Positions 34,006 to 45,440 of a DNA stretch of 64,000 nucleotides are shown piece after piece (within the stretch, counting starts at the first letter, position 1; each line of letters begins with the position of its first letter). The DNA is from Pleurodeles waltl. Its lineage: Eukaryota > Chordata > Amphibia > Caudata > Salamandridae. The position numbers and the translations under genes were made by a program. The stretch is from positions 329,914,177 to 329,978,176 of the forward strand of contig NC_090448.1 of the NCBI RefSeq assembly GCF_031143425.1, written 5' to 3'. The notes below the pieces were generated by a model. That model was not told the origin of the DNA. It searched no databases and worked only from the letters and a program-made list of their open reading frames with translations.

Positions 34006-35690
34006 ATTTTTTTGCGTCTGTTTAGGGCGGAAGGAGTATGGGTTAGGGGTGGTGGTGGTGCATGTGGGTCATATTCTAAGGCTCTAAACTGTGCAATGGA
34101 TGAGAGGTGGGTAAATGAGAGCAGTTGTGTTGGTGAGAGTTGTTGTGTTGGTTCATTGTTATCGTTTTTGTTGGTGAGGACAGAAAATTTTAGAGTAAAG
34201 ATAGACTAGGATGTGTGTTATTTGTGCAGCCATGAGGAAGAGAGTGGGTGTTTGTTTCTAACTTGTGATGGAAAGTATCATGAAAGTGTGTGTGATTTTG
34301 ATATTCTGGTGTGTGTGTTTTGTTGTTGTGAAAGGAGATATTGATGTAGTGGTTTTCTGAGAATGTTTTGTATGTAAAGTACAGCTGGTGAGTGGTATTT
34401 GAATTGCACGGGGCTGGTGATGTGTTCTGGAGAAGAGAGTATGTGGTGTGTAAGAGGGGATGGACAAGAGTTATGTGATATGAGGGAAGGCTGAGTATAG
34501 CTTTTGTTGTGATAAAAAGGGATCAGTTAGAAGGAAGTTGAGGGTACAGCTGGTGTTTTGTATGAACAGGAAGTGTGTGTCTGCATGGATTAAAGTTGAG
34601 TATAATGTGGCTTTGTGTTGTGTTGGTGATGTGTGTATTTGTTAGTGGTATAGGACACAGTTGTGTTTTGTGTGAGACTGAAGGTGCTATTGTGTTGTAG
34701 TTGGGGTAGAAGGGTGTATTGGTGTAGTTTGCTGGGTTAAGTAGTGGTTGTTGAGACACTGAAATCTGTATGAGGTTTGTTTGTGGATGTGGATGGCTCA
34801 AGGTGCTTGCTGGTAAATGAAAAATTAGGCAGCATATCTGGTCCTAGGTTCAACCCGGCCCAAACAGGTAACTGCCCTTGTCCTCTCCGCCTTTATCCTT
34901 GAAGCCCGAGCTGAAATGCCCTGAACCCTAGGCTTAAATAGCCATATTGGCCAATGGAGCCCTAGCCCTAACTTCAACCAATTATTAGTCCTAATACTTT
35001 TAAATTTCAGCCTTAAAAAAGATACCATAAGACAAAACTTGTCTGTTGCTTGATCTTGCAAATTCCAATTAAATACTGGACCAGCTGGAAACTTCGAATG
35101 GAATAAACCACAACATTTTTTATTACTTTCTCTACATTGTGCACTCTAATATTCATGATTATTATGTCTTGAGTATTGATTCTTATAAGACTGTAATGAG
35201 AGTTTATCCCTGAAACACGTTATTTCCTAGTAAACTCAGAGAGTTTGAAATCATGCCAACTGTGCCACATAAAAAAACACAACTTCCATGACACTGAGCC
35301 TCTTCAGAGCAACATGCTACGTGTGATGGAGGAGCGCCTAACCGTTCAACATACTAAACTAGAATACCTGAGATCCCTTACCGATGCTGCACATCGAGCA
35401 ACCCACCCACCCTCTAGAATGCGGGCCTGATACAACATGGAGTGATAAAAGGGACTTGTGGATAGAACTTGTGGACAGAACGGGATGTGAAAGTGGGAAC
35501 AAAGCAGGCCCAATGTAGGTATCAGTAATGGCATGGCACCCTTGGAATGATGAGTTACGTGCATTCTTCATTTAACAATTTAGGGAACTAGATTATAATA
35601 GGGACTCAAGTTTTTTTTTAAATTACTGAACAAAGGACTGGTTTCTGTTACCACCGGGACACTTTATCATGCTCATATGTGTATGCACAG
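34006..35690. other. Possible 5' part of the LINE, then unassigned
   Basis: 34006-34800 is strongly T/G-rich on the plus strand; its minus-strand frames are Ser/Thr/Pro/His-rich and without known domains. It could be the first open frame or 5' region of the CR1-like element. 34800-35690 has no supported feature. Confidence 0.3.
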
Positions 35691-35699
35691 GGGCATACC

Positions 35700-36049
35700 C
35701 CAGCTCTTCCTATGAAGGACAAATCAATACTTACCTGGGTAAGAGTTTGGTGGGGGCGGGGATCCAGATTAGCCCTGTTCTACACCAGGGAGGGGGCAGA
35801 AAGTCCACTAGATGGCAGACGCCAAAAATATAGAGGTGAGGGCTGCCCACCATGGGCACAGCTATGCTCACACCCCAAAAGCAACAGTATTTCTGCCCCC
35901 CCGCACCTCCAGGGAGGAGTAGGGCAGACTGTGGTATTTACTCCTGATCTGCCCCAGAAGACAGAAAGGACACAAGAGAACTATTTTTTTTATTTTTATT
36001 TGGGGTGGTGGCTTCCCAACAGATGCCAGAGAAAGTTTGTGTGTGTATA

Positions 36050-36132
<83 letters not shown>

Positions 36133-36460
36133 GCTTCCCAGAATGGACATAGCTATCCCCTACTACAATTTAATGGGACAACAGCCTGTCTGCCCCCCTG
36201 TCCCCCTCCCAACCACCCCGGGATGCAGATGGCAGTAATTATCCCCATCTGCCCCCGCCCGGAGTTGCAAAAACCCCAAAAGACCACAGAGATTTCTTTT
36301 TTTTTTAAATATAGGGTTGGGGGATGCCTAGCATGGGCATGAACATGCACCCCCCCCCCCCTCCCAAGTAAATGGGCCAACAATCTGTCTGCTGCCCCCA
36401 GGGGGGCAGATGGGGTTAATTACCCCCATAATGGCAAAACTAACACTGTATGGCAGGAAT
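35700..36460. repeat. GC-rich tandem repeat with microsatellite inside
   Basis: Three degenerate units share a (t)ttttatttggggtggtggcttcccaac or ttaaatatagggttgggggatgcc opening (35985, 36300), then a gcccatgggcaca or catgggcat box, then a run rich in ctgccccc ending in gatctgccc or cagatggggttaattaccccc. A (TA)n/(GA)n tract interrupts the second unit. Confidence 0.5.
36055..36131. repeat. (TA)n-(GA)n compound microsatellite
   Basis: About 24 TA units at 36059-36108 followed by about 11 GA units at 36109-36131. It produces the Tyr-Ile runs in the local open frames. Confidence 0.97.
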
Positions 36461-36639
36461 GTATACTTTAAAGAAAATAATTGGTTGGGTCAAGCCCATC
36501 CAAACCGCAGGCCCCACCCATACCCCTAAACCCTCAACAGTCTTTCTGCTCCCCTGCGGACTAAAGCATCCCATCCCAATAGCAAAAAAGAGGACATTTG
36601 ATTCTTTTGGATGTTGTTTTTACATATGGGCCAGGAGAG

Positions 36640-38161
36640 TGTGGCTAACTCCCAATATTGTCCCACTTGCAATGGTGAACAGCACTCTAGGAAACACCTA
36701 CCAGACCCAGACAGTTCGGAAAACTAGGCATCAGGGGGAGTCCAGGGTGGTGAACATTGCATGCATCGCACACCATTTTCTTACCTACAATGTCCACAAA
36801 CCTCAACTTTTAAGTGAAAAAACACATTTTTCTCACATTTCTGGGAGGAAAACTTCTGGAATATGCTGTGAGTCACAAATTACCTACTACACACATTCCC
36901 CCAAGTCCCCCGATAAAAATGGTACCTCACTTGTGTAGGTGGGCTAAGACACCTTGACACAAAAGGCCCTAAAGTGCTACATGGAGAGAAGAGCAATAGG
37001 AGCAGCTGAGTAATTTGGGGCCATGTTCAGCTGCCACCCATGGGAACCTACCAAGCACAGATATTTCTGAAAAGTAGACAACCAGGGGATTCCAGAGTGG
37101 TGTGCTCTGCATGAATCGCACAAGATTTTCTTACCCACAATGCCATGCACACGTCAAACTTTGTCTGAAATCATGCATTTCTTTACATTTCTGTGTTGGA
37201 AACTTCTAGAATCTGCAAGAACCCACAAAATTACTACCACCCAGCATTGCCCCACTTGTGCCGATAAAAACCCTGCATCACTTGTGTGGTTGAGCCTAGT
37301 GCCTGCAACAGGAACCGATAAAACTGAAGTCAATCGGAGTACAAATGCAATGGCTCCCATTGACCTTGGTTTGATCTGTTCCTGTTGCAGGCACTAGGCC
37401 CAGCCCAACAAGTGGCACAGTGTTTTTAGCGGTACAAGTGGGGCAATGCTGAGTGATAGGAATTTTGTGGATTCCTAAAGTTTCCATCACAGAAATGTAA
37501 GGAAAATGCATCATTTCAGGCAAGGTTTGAGGACTGCATAGTGTTGTGGGTAAATAAAAACTAACAGGTTCTATGCAAGGCAAACCACCCTGGACTGCCC
37601 TAGTTGCCTAGTTTTTTAAAATGTGCAGGTTTGCTAGGTTTCCCTAGTTACTGCCTGCGTTAGGGCCCAAATCCACTTCTACGCAGTTTGCAAACATGGG
37701 TCAGTTTTGAGTGGAGCAATGGGATTATTCCATGTTGTGTTTTGAGTTGTTTCCTGTCACTGACACTAGACCTACCCATACGTGATGTACCATTTTTATC
37801 AGACTACTTAGGGGAATGATGGGTAGAAGGAAGTTTGTGACTCCCTGCAAATTCCTGAACTTTCCATCATAGAAATGTAAGGAAAATGTTTTAGTCGAAG
37901 CTTGAAGTTTGCAAAGGATTCTGGGTAAATCAACCTGATGAGAGCCACACAACTTGCCCCACCCTGGATTCTCACAGGTGGGCAGTTTTAAAAAAATGTA
38001 CAGGTTTGCTAGGTTTCCCTATGTGCCAGCTGAGCTAGGGCTCAAAATCAACAGGTCCCACTTTACAAAAAATTGGTCCATTTTGAGTGGAAAAATTTGA
38101 TGTTTCTATGTTGTATTACAGGCCGTTTCCTGTCATGGGCACTAGGCCTACCCACATAAAT
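36640..38161. repeat. ~350-370 bp satellite-like units, two forward then inverted
   Basis: A landmark (ttttcttacc.acaatg) occurs in forward orientation at 36777 and 37128, spacing 351. Its reverse complement recurs at 37541 and 37912, spacing 371, and again at 39167 after an insertion. Each unit also carries acatttctg.g..ggaaacttctagaat and ccgataaaaa..gtacctcact. Orientation flips around 37350. Translated units look alike (for example a recurring Met-His-Phe...Ile-Ser segment), but stops and frame changes argue against a protein. Confidence 0.7.
37271..37425. repeat. Head-to-head inverted repeat at array turning point
   Basis: Left arm (37271-37335) reads gcctagtgcctgcaacagga and the right arm (37361-37425) reads its reverse complement tcctgttgcaggcactaggc, with further imperfect pairing inwards (gaagtcaatcggag against gctcccattgacctt). 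The middle contains aatgcaatgg. This is where the satellite units switch strand. Confidence 0.75.
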
Positions 38162-39027
38162 TGTTGTGAGGACCTCTAGGGCCTGAAAGGGTCACCTGTG
38201 TTTTAGCTTTGTTTTACAGTTTATATTGTATTTGTTTTATTGAGGCTGCCTTTAGCAATGATTTGTTAGCATTTTTATCATCTTGCTTTTATTCTAGGAA
38301 TATGAGGAATGAGCTGCTTGCTTAGTTAGCCTTTGCACAATATGTAATCAGTACTTTCTGTCCAAGGCTAAGAACACTGTACACAATATACTAGTTGAGC
38401 TGCAATGCATGCTGTTGAACATGCAGTTCAGCTGGCACTGATCTACCAGACTCCTGAGAGGACTGCCATCTACGCCGTACACCGACTCCTGACCCTGTCT
38501 CTAGGTATCCGGTTAGGGCTAATCCTTAAGATCAGGACAGGTAGAAAGGTACACCCGATATGCTCACAGGGCAGACACAGGGTTAGGTAGGAACCTCTAG
38601 AACATCTAGAACTACATACACCATGGTTGGATTGTTTATCATCTTTACCATGTTTGTAATCCTGTTTACTTTGACTTGTTTCATCTGCCTAATTATCGCA
38701 GCTCACTCTTTATATGCCAGACTGCGACTGTTTCAATAAATGTATTGAAAACATAACTTGCATCTTCTGTGTCTCACCTTGGCATACATGAGTAAAAATC
38801 CAAAAGGGGTATGATCTGTCACCACAGCTTCTCTGGTGAGTGTCATGTTCAGGCTGCCATAATCACCTTTCACCCCAGTGGGTTTGAAGGTTCGGGTGAG
38901 GCACTGTGAGTGAGGCAGGAGTTAGGCCAACAGTCACTTATGGTGTGGATTAACTCAGTCTCCCACACTTTGTCGTTCTGCCATCCTAAACATTCAATCC
39001 TATAATCGGAGTAGGAACTGCAAAACA
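38162..39027. mobile_element. Solo-LTR-like insertion in the satellite array
   Basis: 866 bp starting TGTTGTGAGGACC and ending GCAAAACA, with AATAAA at about 38740 followed by a GT-poor stretch. The satellite unit continues on both sides: its usual ...acaagtgaggtacc is split into ...aaat before and aagtgaggtacc after, consistent with a 4-bp target duplication (AAAT/AAGT). No genes inside. Confidence 0.55.
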
Positions 39028-39440
39028 AAGTGAGGTACCATTTTTATAAGACTACGTAGGGGAATTTTGGGTGGAAGGAAGTTTGTGGCTCCCTGCAGAT
39101 TCCAGAACTTTCCATCATTAGGAAAGTGAGGAAAATGTGTTTTTTAGTCAAAGTTTGATGTCTGCAACAAATTCTGGGTAAACAACCTGGTGAAGGCCAC
39201 GCAAGAGACCCCATTCTGGTTTCCACCCAGGTATCTAGTTTTCAAAAATGTACAGGTTTGCTAGGTTTCCCTAGGTGCCAGCTGAGCTAGGGCACAAAAT
39301 CCACAGCTACCCACTTTGCAAAAAAAAAAAAAAGGGTTACCTTTGAGTGGAAAAATGTGATGTTTCCATGTTGCGCTTTGGGCCATTGCTCATCATGGAC
39401 ATTAGGCCTACCCATACAAGTGAGGTACCAATGGGCCTTC
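39028..39440 (-). repeat. Satellite-like units continuing in inverted orientation
   Basis: Resumes directly after the LTR-like insertion with aagtgaggtaccatttttat, the landmark at 39167, and a partial further unit ending near 39430 with cctacccatacaagtgaggtacc. It belongs to the array at 37360-38161. Confidence 0.65.
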
Positions 39441-40439
39441 TGATGTTGTGGGTCCATCACCAACCATAAGGAGATTTCAGAGCCCATGCCAGATTAGCAA
39501 CCAGTCAATGAACTAGGTGACCAGCTATTTAAGGGAGTATATTTCTCAAAAGTGTATTGTTCTGGTTCAAGAATAATTGTAAATGCTTTAAGATCCAAGT
39601 GTCTAGGAAAAACATTGCTGGCAAAGAGTGGTGCACATATAATTACAGGGAGGTAAGGGCCCGCACAATATTGCAACACAATTTCTCTTTTACTGCTCAC
39701 CAATGGGGGTGGGGCCGGGAGAAGGATCAGTGTGTCCAATAAAAAAAAAAAAATTTATTCATCCAAAGCCATGGTGTGAGACCAGCCCTTGCGGGGGCAG
39801 TATAGTGTATACATGCAAGAAAGCCTTTTGGGTGATAGGTAGAAAAGGGTTTTCAGTTCAGTACCTGGCCTGTGGTGATTATCTAGCCACAAAGTGTTCT
39901 CTTCTGTGGCACTCAAATGTATTAATAATGCGTGCATGACTGTGATGGTTAAAATTCAGATGTTAATTCAAATGTGAAAAGTCACCTGTGGGTGAGCCAG
40001 TCAAAAGCGTCTGGGGAGTATGTAGATCTTTTGCTAACCAATAGTGGGATCAGCACCTGCGTCTAAAGATTCGGATACCATGATCACATTTTCAGCAATC
40101 ATGGACCAGCTATATCAAATGCACTATAACAGCTGCTTTTCCCCATCCAATTCTCCTACACCTAGGACCTTCTGTTGCACTTTTAAATCTAAGCCAATCT
40201 GTCAGTTTGTTGGCTTTTTCTCATGTCATTTCTGTCTACAGGTTTTTGCCTGAGCACATTATGCGCACGTCACATCAAATTATGAGAGGAGGACACCTGT
40301 AGCAGGAGCCTACGCTCCTCTCGCCTCAGGCTTCACTGTATACTGCAGCTGCAGGCTACAATACAAGCAGAGCAGAGCGAAGTACGAGAAAACAGTTGTC
40401 ATCTGAATCCAGGTTTTAAAAAAACACGTTTTCAGTCCT
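39441..40439. other. No recognisable feature
   Basis: AT-rich, with a 13-base A run at 39739-39752. No coding or repeat structure supported. Confidence 0.4.
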
Positions 40440-40690
40440 AGTGCATGGGCAGTGCAGGGGACAGGGGCACCCCGAGTCCCCCTTACCGCCAGCCTTTCCA
40501 TGGTGGTGTTTACCGCCATGGACCACTGCCCTGGGGATTATAACCGCCTGGCGAAAGCCTGGAGGTCAGTTGGAGGGGCCGGCGGTATGGCCGTGGCTAA
40601 TGCACCACGGTCATAATACACTGCCGGTGCATAGCCGGCTGCCGCAGGTGTTACCGCCGGCTGCCATGGCCGTAATAAGGCCCCTAGACT
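40440..40690. repeat. GC-rich repeat with repeated ACCGCC words
   Basis: Five ACCGCC or reverse-complement words and several ccggc/gccgg palindromes within 250 bases, against an AT-rich, CpG-poor background. The block reads taccgccag, tttaccgccatgg, ataaccgcctggcg, ggccggcggtatggccgtgg, ttaccgccggctgcc. The sharp edges suggest an interspersed repeat rather than a promoter. Confidence 0.5.
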
Positions 40691-41764
40691 TTGCTGTTAC
40701 AAATAATTGCCCTAGTCTCTTTGGTTCAGTGGAAGAAAACACAGACTACAACTTCCAGAAAGCATTCGGTTTCCACATGAAAGCCCAGAACTGGCAACAT
40801 AATGTCATGTCGACTTGAACTGAGGCAGCAAGAGATGCCAGACGACAAACATTGAAGAGCCGGATCTTGTGAGCATAGGCTGCATTTGCCTATGGAGCCT
40901 AGAAACTGCCCAAAAATGAGCATTCAACGTTTAATCATAGTTAGGATTATTGCACCGAATTTCCTGGATAGTGACTGTTTTTCGACATCTTTCACAGAAT
41001 CTCAATGCGTTTCATTAAACAAGGCGTGTGCCGGTCCTAGAGAAAGAACTGGTACACTTGCACGTTAGAGTTAAAATGATGTGCCTACTCACATTTGAAC
41101 CAGTCCTCTGTGGTTACTTCACATGCAGGACAGAAGAAACTGATGTAAGTGTGCAACTGCTGCGCTGCCTCACCTCACTGGCACTCAGACTGACCTCTTG
41201 AGTTTCTTAGGTCCAGGTAAAAGTATATCATCCGGTTGAGGTTTTGCTGCTTTACGTTCTGGGGCCTTTTATTCTCGTTTTTAAAATTGGGGCGTCCAAT
41301 AAATGGAATTTTCTTTCCATGATCTGAATTTCGGTGTTTAGCATAGCTAAAACATTATGCATTGCCCAAAAGCATTTTAGGCAGCTGATGGTTCTTCATC
41401 GTGGAAGAATTTAACATTAGTGTATCATATGTGACAATTCCACACGAGAATGAAAAAAACTATTTTGTACCTCTCAGGTCTTTCACAAAGGCACTCCCTT
41501 CAAAAGAAGGTAGTCGAGTTATCGGAAGCTTGTACATAGGGCCAGATGATTCTCCTTCACAGCACAACAGAAGCAAAGCTGAATGCACTAAAATGCTATA
41601 TAAACAGTGTGCAATAATCAGGGATACTTATACTTTTGATTTATAAACAAAGATCAACAGTACATTATTTGACAATGATAAAGCATTTAACCAAGGTTTT
41701 CCCAATTGAATCTGGTGTATTCTTTTGGCACGCATAAGCATTTCTCCACCACCTTTCTTCAACT
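40691..41764. other. No recognisable feature
   Basis: The frame at 41401-41646 has no recognisable domain. No supported repeat. Confidence 0.35.
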
Positions 41765-41914
41765 TCATCTCTTGTATTCTTGTAATTCTAGTTTTGTTTT
41801 ACTATTATAAAACGAGACAACAAATCCCAGAATACAAGGAAAAACTAGGAATGCACAAATAACCCACATTTTACAAGGATCACGTTGACAGCTTTCCTCA
41901 AACCCTGCTGACAT
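41765..41914 (-). CDS. Possible 49-residue single-pass membrane protein
   Basis: A minus-strand frame, open from 42091 to a stop at 41765, encodes from its first good ATG (41914) a 49-residue peptide: an acidic/Cys-rich N-terminus (SAGFEESCQRDPC), a hydrophobic segment of about 20 residues starting MWVICAFLVFPCILGFVV, then a charged tail ending KLELQEYKR. That layout fits a single-pass small membrane protein or the last exon of a larger one. It sits just downstream of a CpG-rich block on the same strand. I do not recognise the family. No polyadenylation signal was seen close by. Chance is possible. Confidence 0.3.
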   Translation of the reverse strand: MSAGFEESCQRDPCKMWVICAFLVFPCILGFVVSFYNSKTKLELQEYKR

Positions 41915-42095
41915 ACTCTCAGTGTAGTCTTTCTGTGTTAGTGGACGTTGACACCGTGTAGCCCTACTTGAATGTCTGTGAGAGGTTTCTGTTTGTGGTT
42001 TTGAAAATCTTTTCACCCTGAGTACTGTTGCTATGAAACTGACGGAACTATTCACCCTCACGAACCAGAAGTGTTGTCCTCCGCTTGAAACTTAC

Positions 42096-42508
42096 CTTGG
42101 GTCTTAAGAAAAAAGGTTTTCAAATCCAACTGCCTTTGACTCTACCTTGATTTTGATGCTGAACTACTTCAAACACTAAAAACCAGGGACAACCAATCGG
42201 AAAGATGGTTTTCTTTTACTGGCAGCTAAAAGAACCATACTAAGAGGCTTGAAAGCCACGCAGCCTCGGAGAAAGCTGTAATTGGTTAGAAAGAGAAAGA
42301 TCTATTCCGGAAGGGCGACACATCCCCTGGGAATTTACCCCTGGTTGACCCGGAAGCTGCCAATTCTTCCCCGTGACAATTTTTGCGCGCAGCCTCACTA
42401 AGTAAAAAATAGTTGAATTTTCGTGCGGCTGATCCATCGCTTCCGGGTTGGCGTGGGCTGTCATTTTTCAAAATTGCTTGGGTGACTGAACTTTGTGCTT
42501 GTGTTTGG
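42096..42508 (-). promoter_or_regulatory. Candidate noncoding first exon (donor at 42096)
   Basis: On the minus strand CCCAAG is followed by GTAAGT (42095-42090), a near-ideal splice donor, directly downstream of the CpG-rich block. NICN1 needs a noncoding exon upstream of 25842, and this is the only strong donor I noticed in a promoter-like setting on the correct strand. The implied intron would be about 16 kb. The exon start is not defined; the link is inference. Confidence 0.25.
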
Positions 42509-42920
42509 TAAGACGTCGCACAATCGTCTTGTTGTTGCTGTTTACGAAGGGAGTGCTGCGACAGTCCATCCCGGGGAGATCATGTTTTCTTCGGTACTGT
42601 CCAGCGCGGTGAATTATCCGCTAGCAAATATATGCACCAGACAGCGCACTGTAGGGGAGTCCGATGTAGCACAGGAGTAGGAGATGACACAGTAACAGGG
42701 TGAGGTCAGTGGGAGCTGCTCGTAAGGCGTATACGCGCAAGGAGTGCGGAAGAAGCCATCGCCAGGCAGGTGTCTATGCCTAGTGTGTGGCAGTAGGTAA
42801 TGAGGAGCCTCCTACCACTCACATTGCAGTCAGCTCTAGGAAGTGTTTGATAAAGTCTGGGAGTTGTTTTGATATGGGATGGCATGCGTGTTGCGTCCAA
42901 ATGCGGAATAAGGGTTTTGC
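42240..42920. promoter_or_regulatory. CpG-rich block, candidate promoter
   Basis: I count more than 30 CpG dinucleotides in about 680 bases, while flanking kilobases hold only a few. Examples: gcgcgcag (42386), cttccgggttggcg (42440), gacgtcgcac (42513), cagcgcggtg (42603), tatacgcgcaagg (42730). A plus-strand donor-like TTTGGTAAGAC lies at 42505 and a minus-strand donor at 42096, so divergent transcription is possible. In mammals DAG1 is transcribed away from NICN1, which would suit this position. Confidence 0.45.
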
Positions 42921-43439
42921 CTGTTGATAAGTCATATAATTAAGCTGCTTGGATCATAGATATGGCGTAAGCGTCTTTAATACATCAGAATGCCGCCCTG
43001 TTAACAAAAAATAATAAAAAAACACAATTGGAAAACATTTCTAGTTTGTGTAAGACAGTCCCTCGCTTCTGATAGACTATTTTTAGCGTGCCCCTTTTCT
43101 ACTTCCACGTGCTGGCAGATGTGTTGTATATTACGATGTCTGTTACTTTCCCAGTTAGTGTTCTTAACTTCTCTTTGAAGATTTCTATTTGGCAAGACAC
43201 CCGTCTCGATTATCTTAATAAAGTATATGCATACCTTTCAAGTTATGTTTTTAGCTTGTGGTTCTCTCCATTTTAGAAACGAACATATTTTATGGCCACA
43301 AGTGGCAGTCAATTTTAGAGACTGGAAGAAACAACCACGTTGCAAGCTAACTGTCACAGCGCCTTCCGCCTAGTACAGCATTCTCGAGGCCCCTACTCTC
43401 CCACGTGTTCCAGAATGAGCCAGATTTGCACCGATAGAC
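42921..43439. other. No recognisable feature
   Basis: AT-rich stretch between the CpG-rich block and the second CR1-like LINE. Nothing supported. Confidence 0.4.
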
Positions 43440-45440
43440 TAATTGCACTGTTTTTACAACTTGTTATGTTATGTGTAGCTTTATGTGCTGATCCAGGGTA
43501 GGGGCCAAATAAAGAGCCGGGTCTTAAGTTTCTTGCAGAATTCAAAAACTGAGACTATGTCTCTGATATGCGGGCTGGTGTCTCAGGTATTAGGAGAAGG
43601 CATGCATGCTTGATCTGGGTATGTGGTTACGTGTGCGCGAGTAGTAGTCCAGCTGAACTGAAGTGTCTGATAGGCATGTGGAAGTTTATGCAGTTTTTGA
43701 GGAACATGAGGCTAATGTTTTGTATGTGTGTTTGAGGAGTGCTCATTTGTGGATTGGGAGCCAGTGGAGCTTTTTGAGGTGTGGGATGATGTGAGGGTGG
43801 ATGGGTGGAAGGTTCAGGGTGAGCTTGACCACTCAGTTTTGTATGGTCTGAAGTTTTCTGGTCAGTTGAGTGTTAATTCCAACATAGAGTGTGTTGCAGT
43901 AGTCCAGCTTGGTGGCGATGACGGTTCTGCGAGTGTTGGTTGGGAGCCATTTGAAGATCTTTTTTGAGCATCTTGAGTTTATAGAAGCAGAATATGGAGA
44001 CTGCACTCGCCTGGTCGGTAATGGTAAGTTGGTTGTCAGTTACTTTTCTGAGGTTCGTTGCTTGGGTTGACAGGAGGAGTGTGAGTCAGAGTTCAACAGG
44101 CCACCAGGTGGAGTCCCAGAGCGAGGTACCTTTGCCAAAGATAACTACTTATGTATTGGCTGTGTTGAGCTTCTGTCATGCAGGCGAAGATACTGGCGTC
44201 TTGTTGGAGACAGAGAGTATGAGCTGGGTGTCAACAGCGTAGGATATGATTGTGATTCTGTGGGCGCAGATGATGCTGACGTGTAGGGACTTGCAGACGT
44301 TTCACGGAGTGGGGCTGGGTGAAGGTCCTTGTGTAACTCCACAGATGAAGTTAATGGCGTCCGAAGTGAAGTGGGCCAGGCTGACCAACTGGGTTCAGCC
44401 TGTCCGGAAGGCTCAATTCTAGCGAAGTTCAGGATCTTGAATGCCGGCTTCGTGCAGTAGTTGAATAAGAATGTGGTTGGAGTTGTCAAAGGCTCCAGAA
44501 AGTGCTAGTAGGATGAAGTCTGCAGTTTCACCTCTGTCCATGATCGTCCGTGGTGTAGATGAGGGTGGTCTCTGTACAATGTGGTTGGACCTCAATTGAG
44601 TCGTGTAGAGGAAGTGGTTTTCAGTGAGGTGGGTGGCTAGGTGTTCCTTTATCACCTTTTCAATTACTTTTTCTAAGTTAGGTAGCAGGGAGGTAGGCCG
44701 GTAGTTGGCTAGTGTCTTCATTTCTGCTGAGAGTTTCTCGAGGAATGGAACTATTGTTTAGTGTTTCCAGATATCTGGATAGTGACTGTTATGTCCGAGT
44801 TGTTCAGGATTGGGGTGAGGGATGCACTGATGTGATCCAGCCCTTTGCGGAAGGTGTGTTGAGGACAGGGCTCCAGCATGCTCTGGAGTGTATGGATTGG
44901 ATGGCCATTGTGGGGAGTGTCTTGAGTGGTGATTGTGGGCCAGGTAGCCTAGTGGGTGTTGGTAGAGTTAGGCTGGAAGGGTCTGAGTGGAGTCTGGATT
45001 TTTTGTAGATGTTTTTGAACTTGTTGCTGAAGAAAAGGTGCAGAGATCCTGTAAGGGGGTACTCTTGAGGAGCTTGCTGCCGGAGAGGTCAAGTCTCCCA
45101 CCTTAGTAAAGATTTCATTGGGACGGTTGGTGCTGTTTCTGATGCTATTTGTGAATGCAAAGTGCACAATGGCTCTGAATTGCATATGGTAGCATCTGAG
45201 GGCAGATATTTGGGTGCTGTTGCTAGTGTCATTCTGACTTTGTCTCCATCTGCGTTCAAGTTGCTTGAAGTCGTGTTTGGTGAGCCTGAGTTTGTCCATG
45301 TACTAGCTTGTTTGCAGTCTTATTTTTGTGGCATTGAGACGAGCCAGGGTATTTGTTCAAGTGTTGAGCCAGGCCTTGAAGTTGGAGATTTATTCATGGA
45401 GGTTGTTGTTGTGTTGAGGCTGGTTTTAGAAGAGTTCTGA
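43440..45440 (-). mobile_element. Second CR1-like LINE relic
   Basis: Minus-strand relic with the endonuclease-RT linker (LERRWRQSQ near 45250, RNSTNRPNEIF near 45120), reverse transcriptase motifs NYRPTSLLPNLEKVIEKV (near 44710), DRGETADFILLALSGAFDN (near 44530), GVTQGP (near 44325), and a C-terminal FCKKLKTRLF segment near 43525. The catalytic box reads Tyr-Ala-Val-Asp at 44241-44230 instead of Tyr-Ala-Asp-Asp. Frameshifts separate the parts. It is independent of the copy at 26.7-34 kb. Confidence 0.78.

Noticed and set aside
35679..36342. Frames with long Tyr-Ile runs
   Set aside because: Translation of the (TA)n-(GA)n microsatellite.
36450..38000. Similar small proteins in consecutive units
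   Set aside because: The likeness follows from the tandem repeat; units differ in frame and carry stops, and half are inverted.
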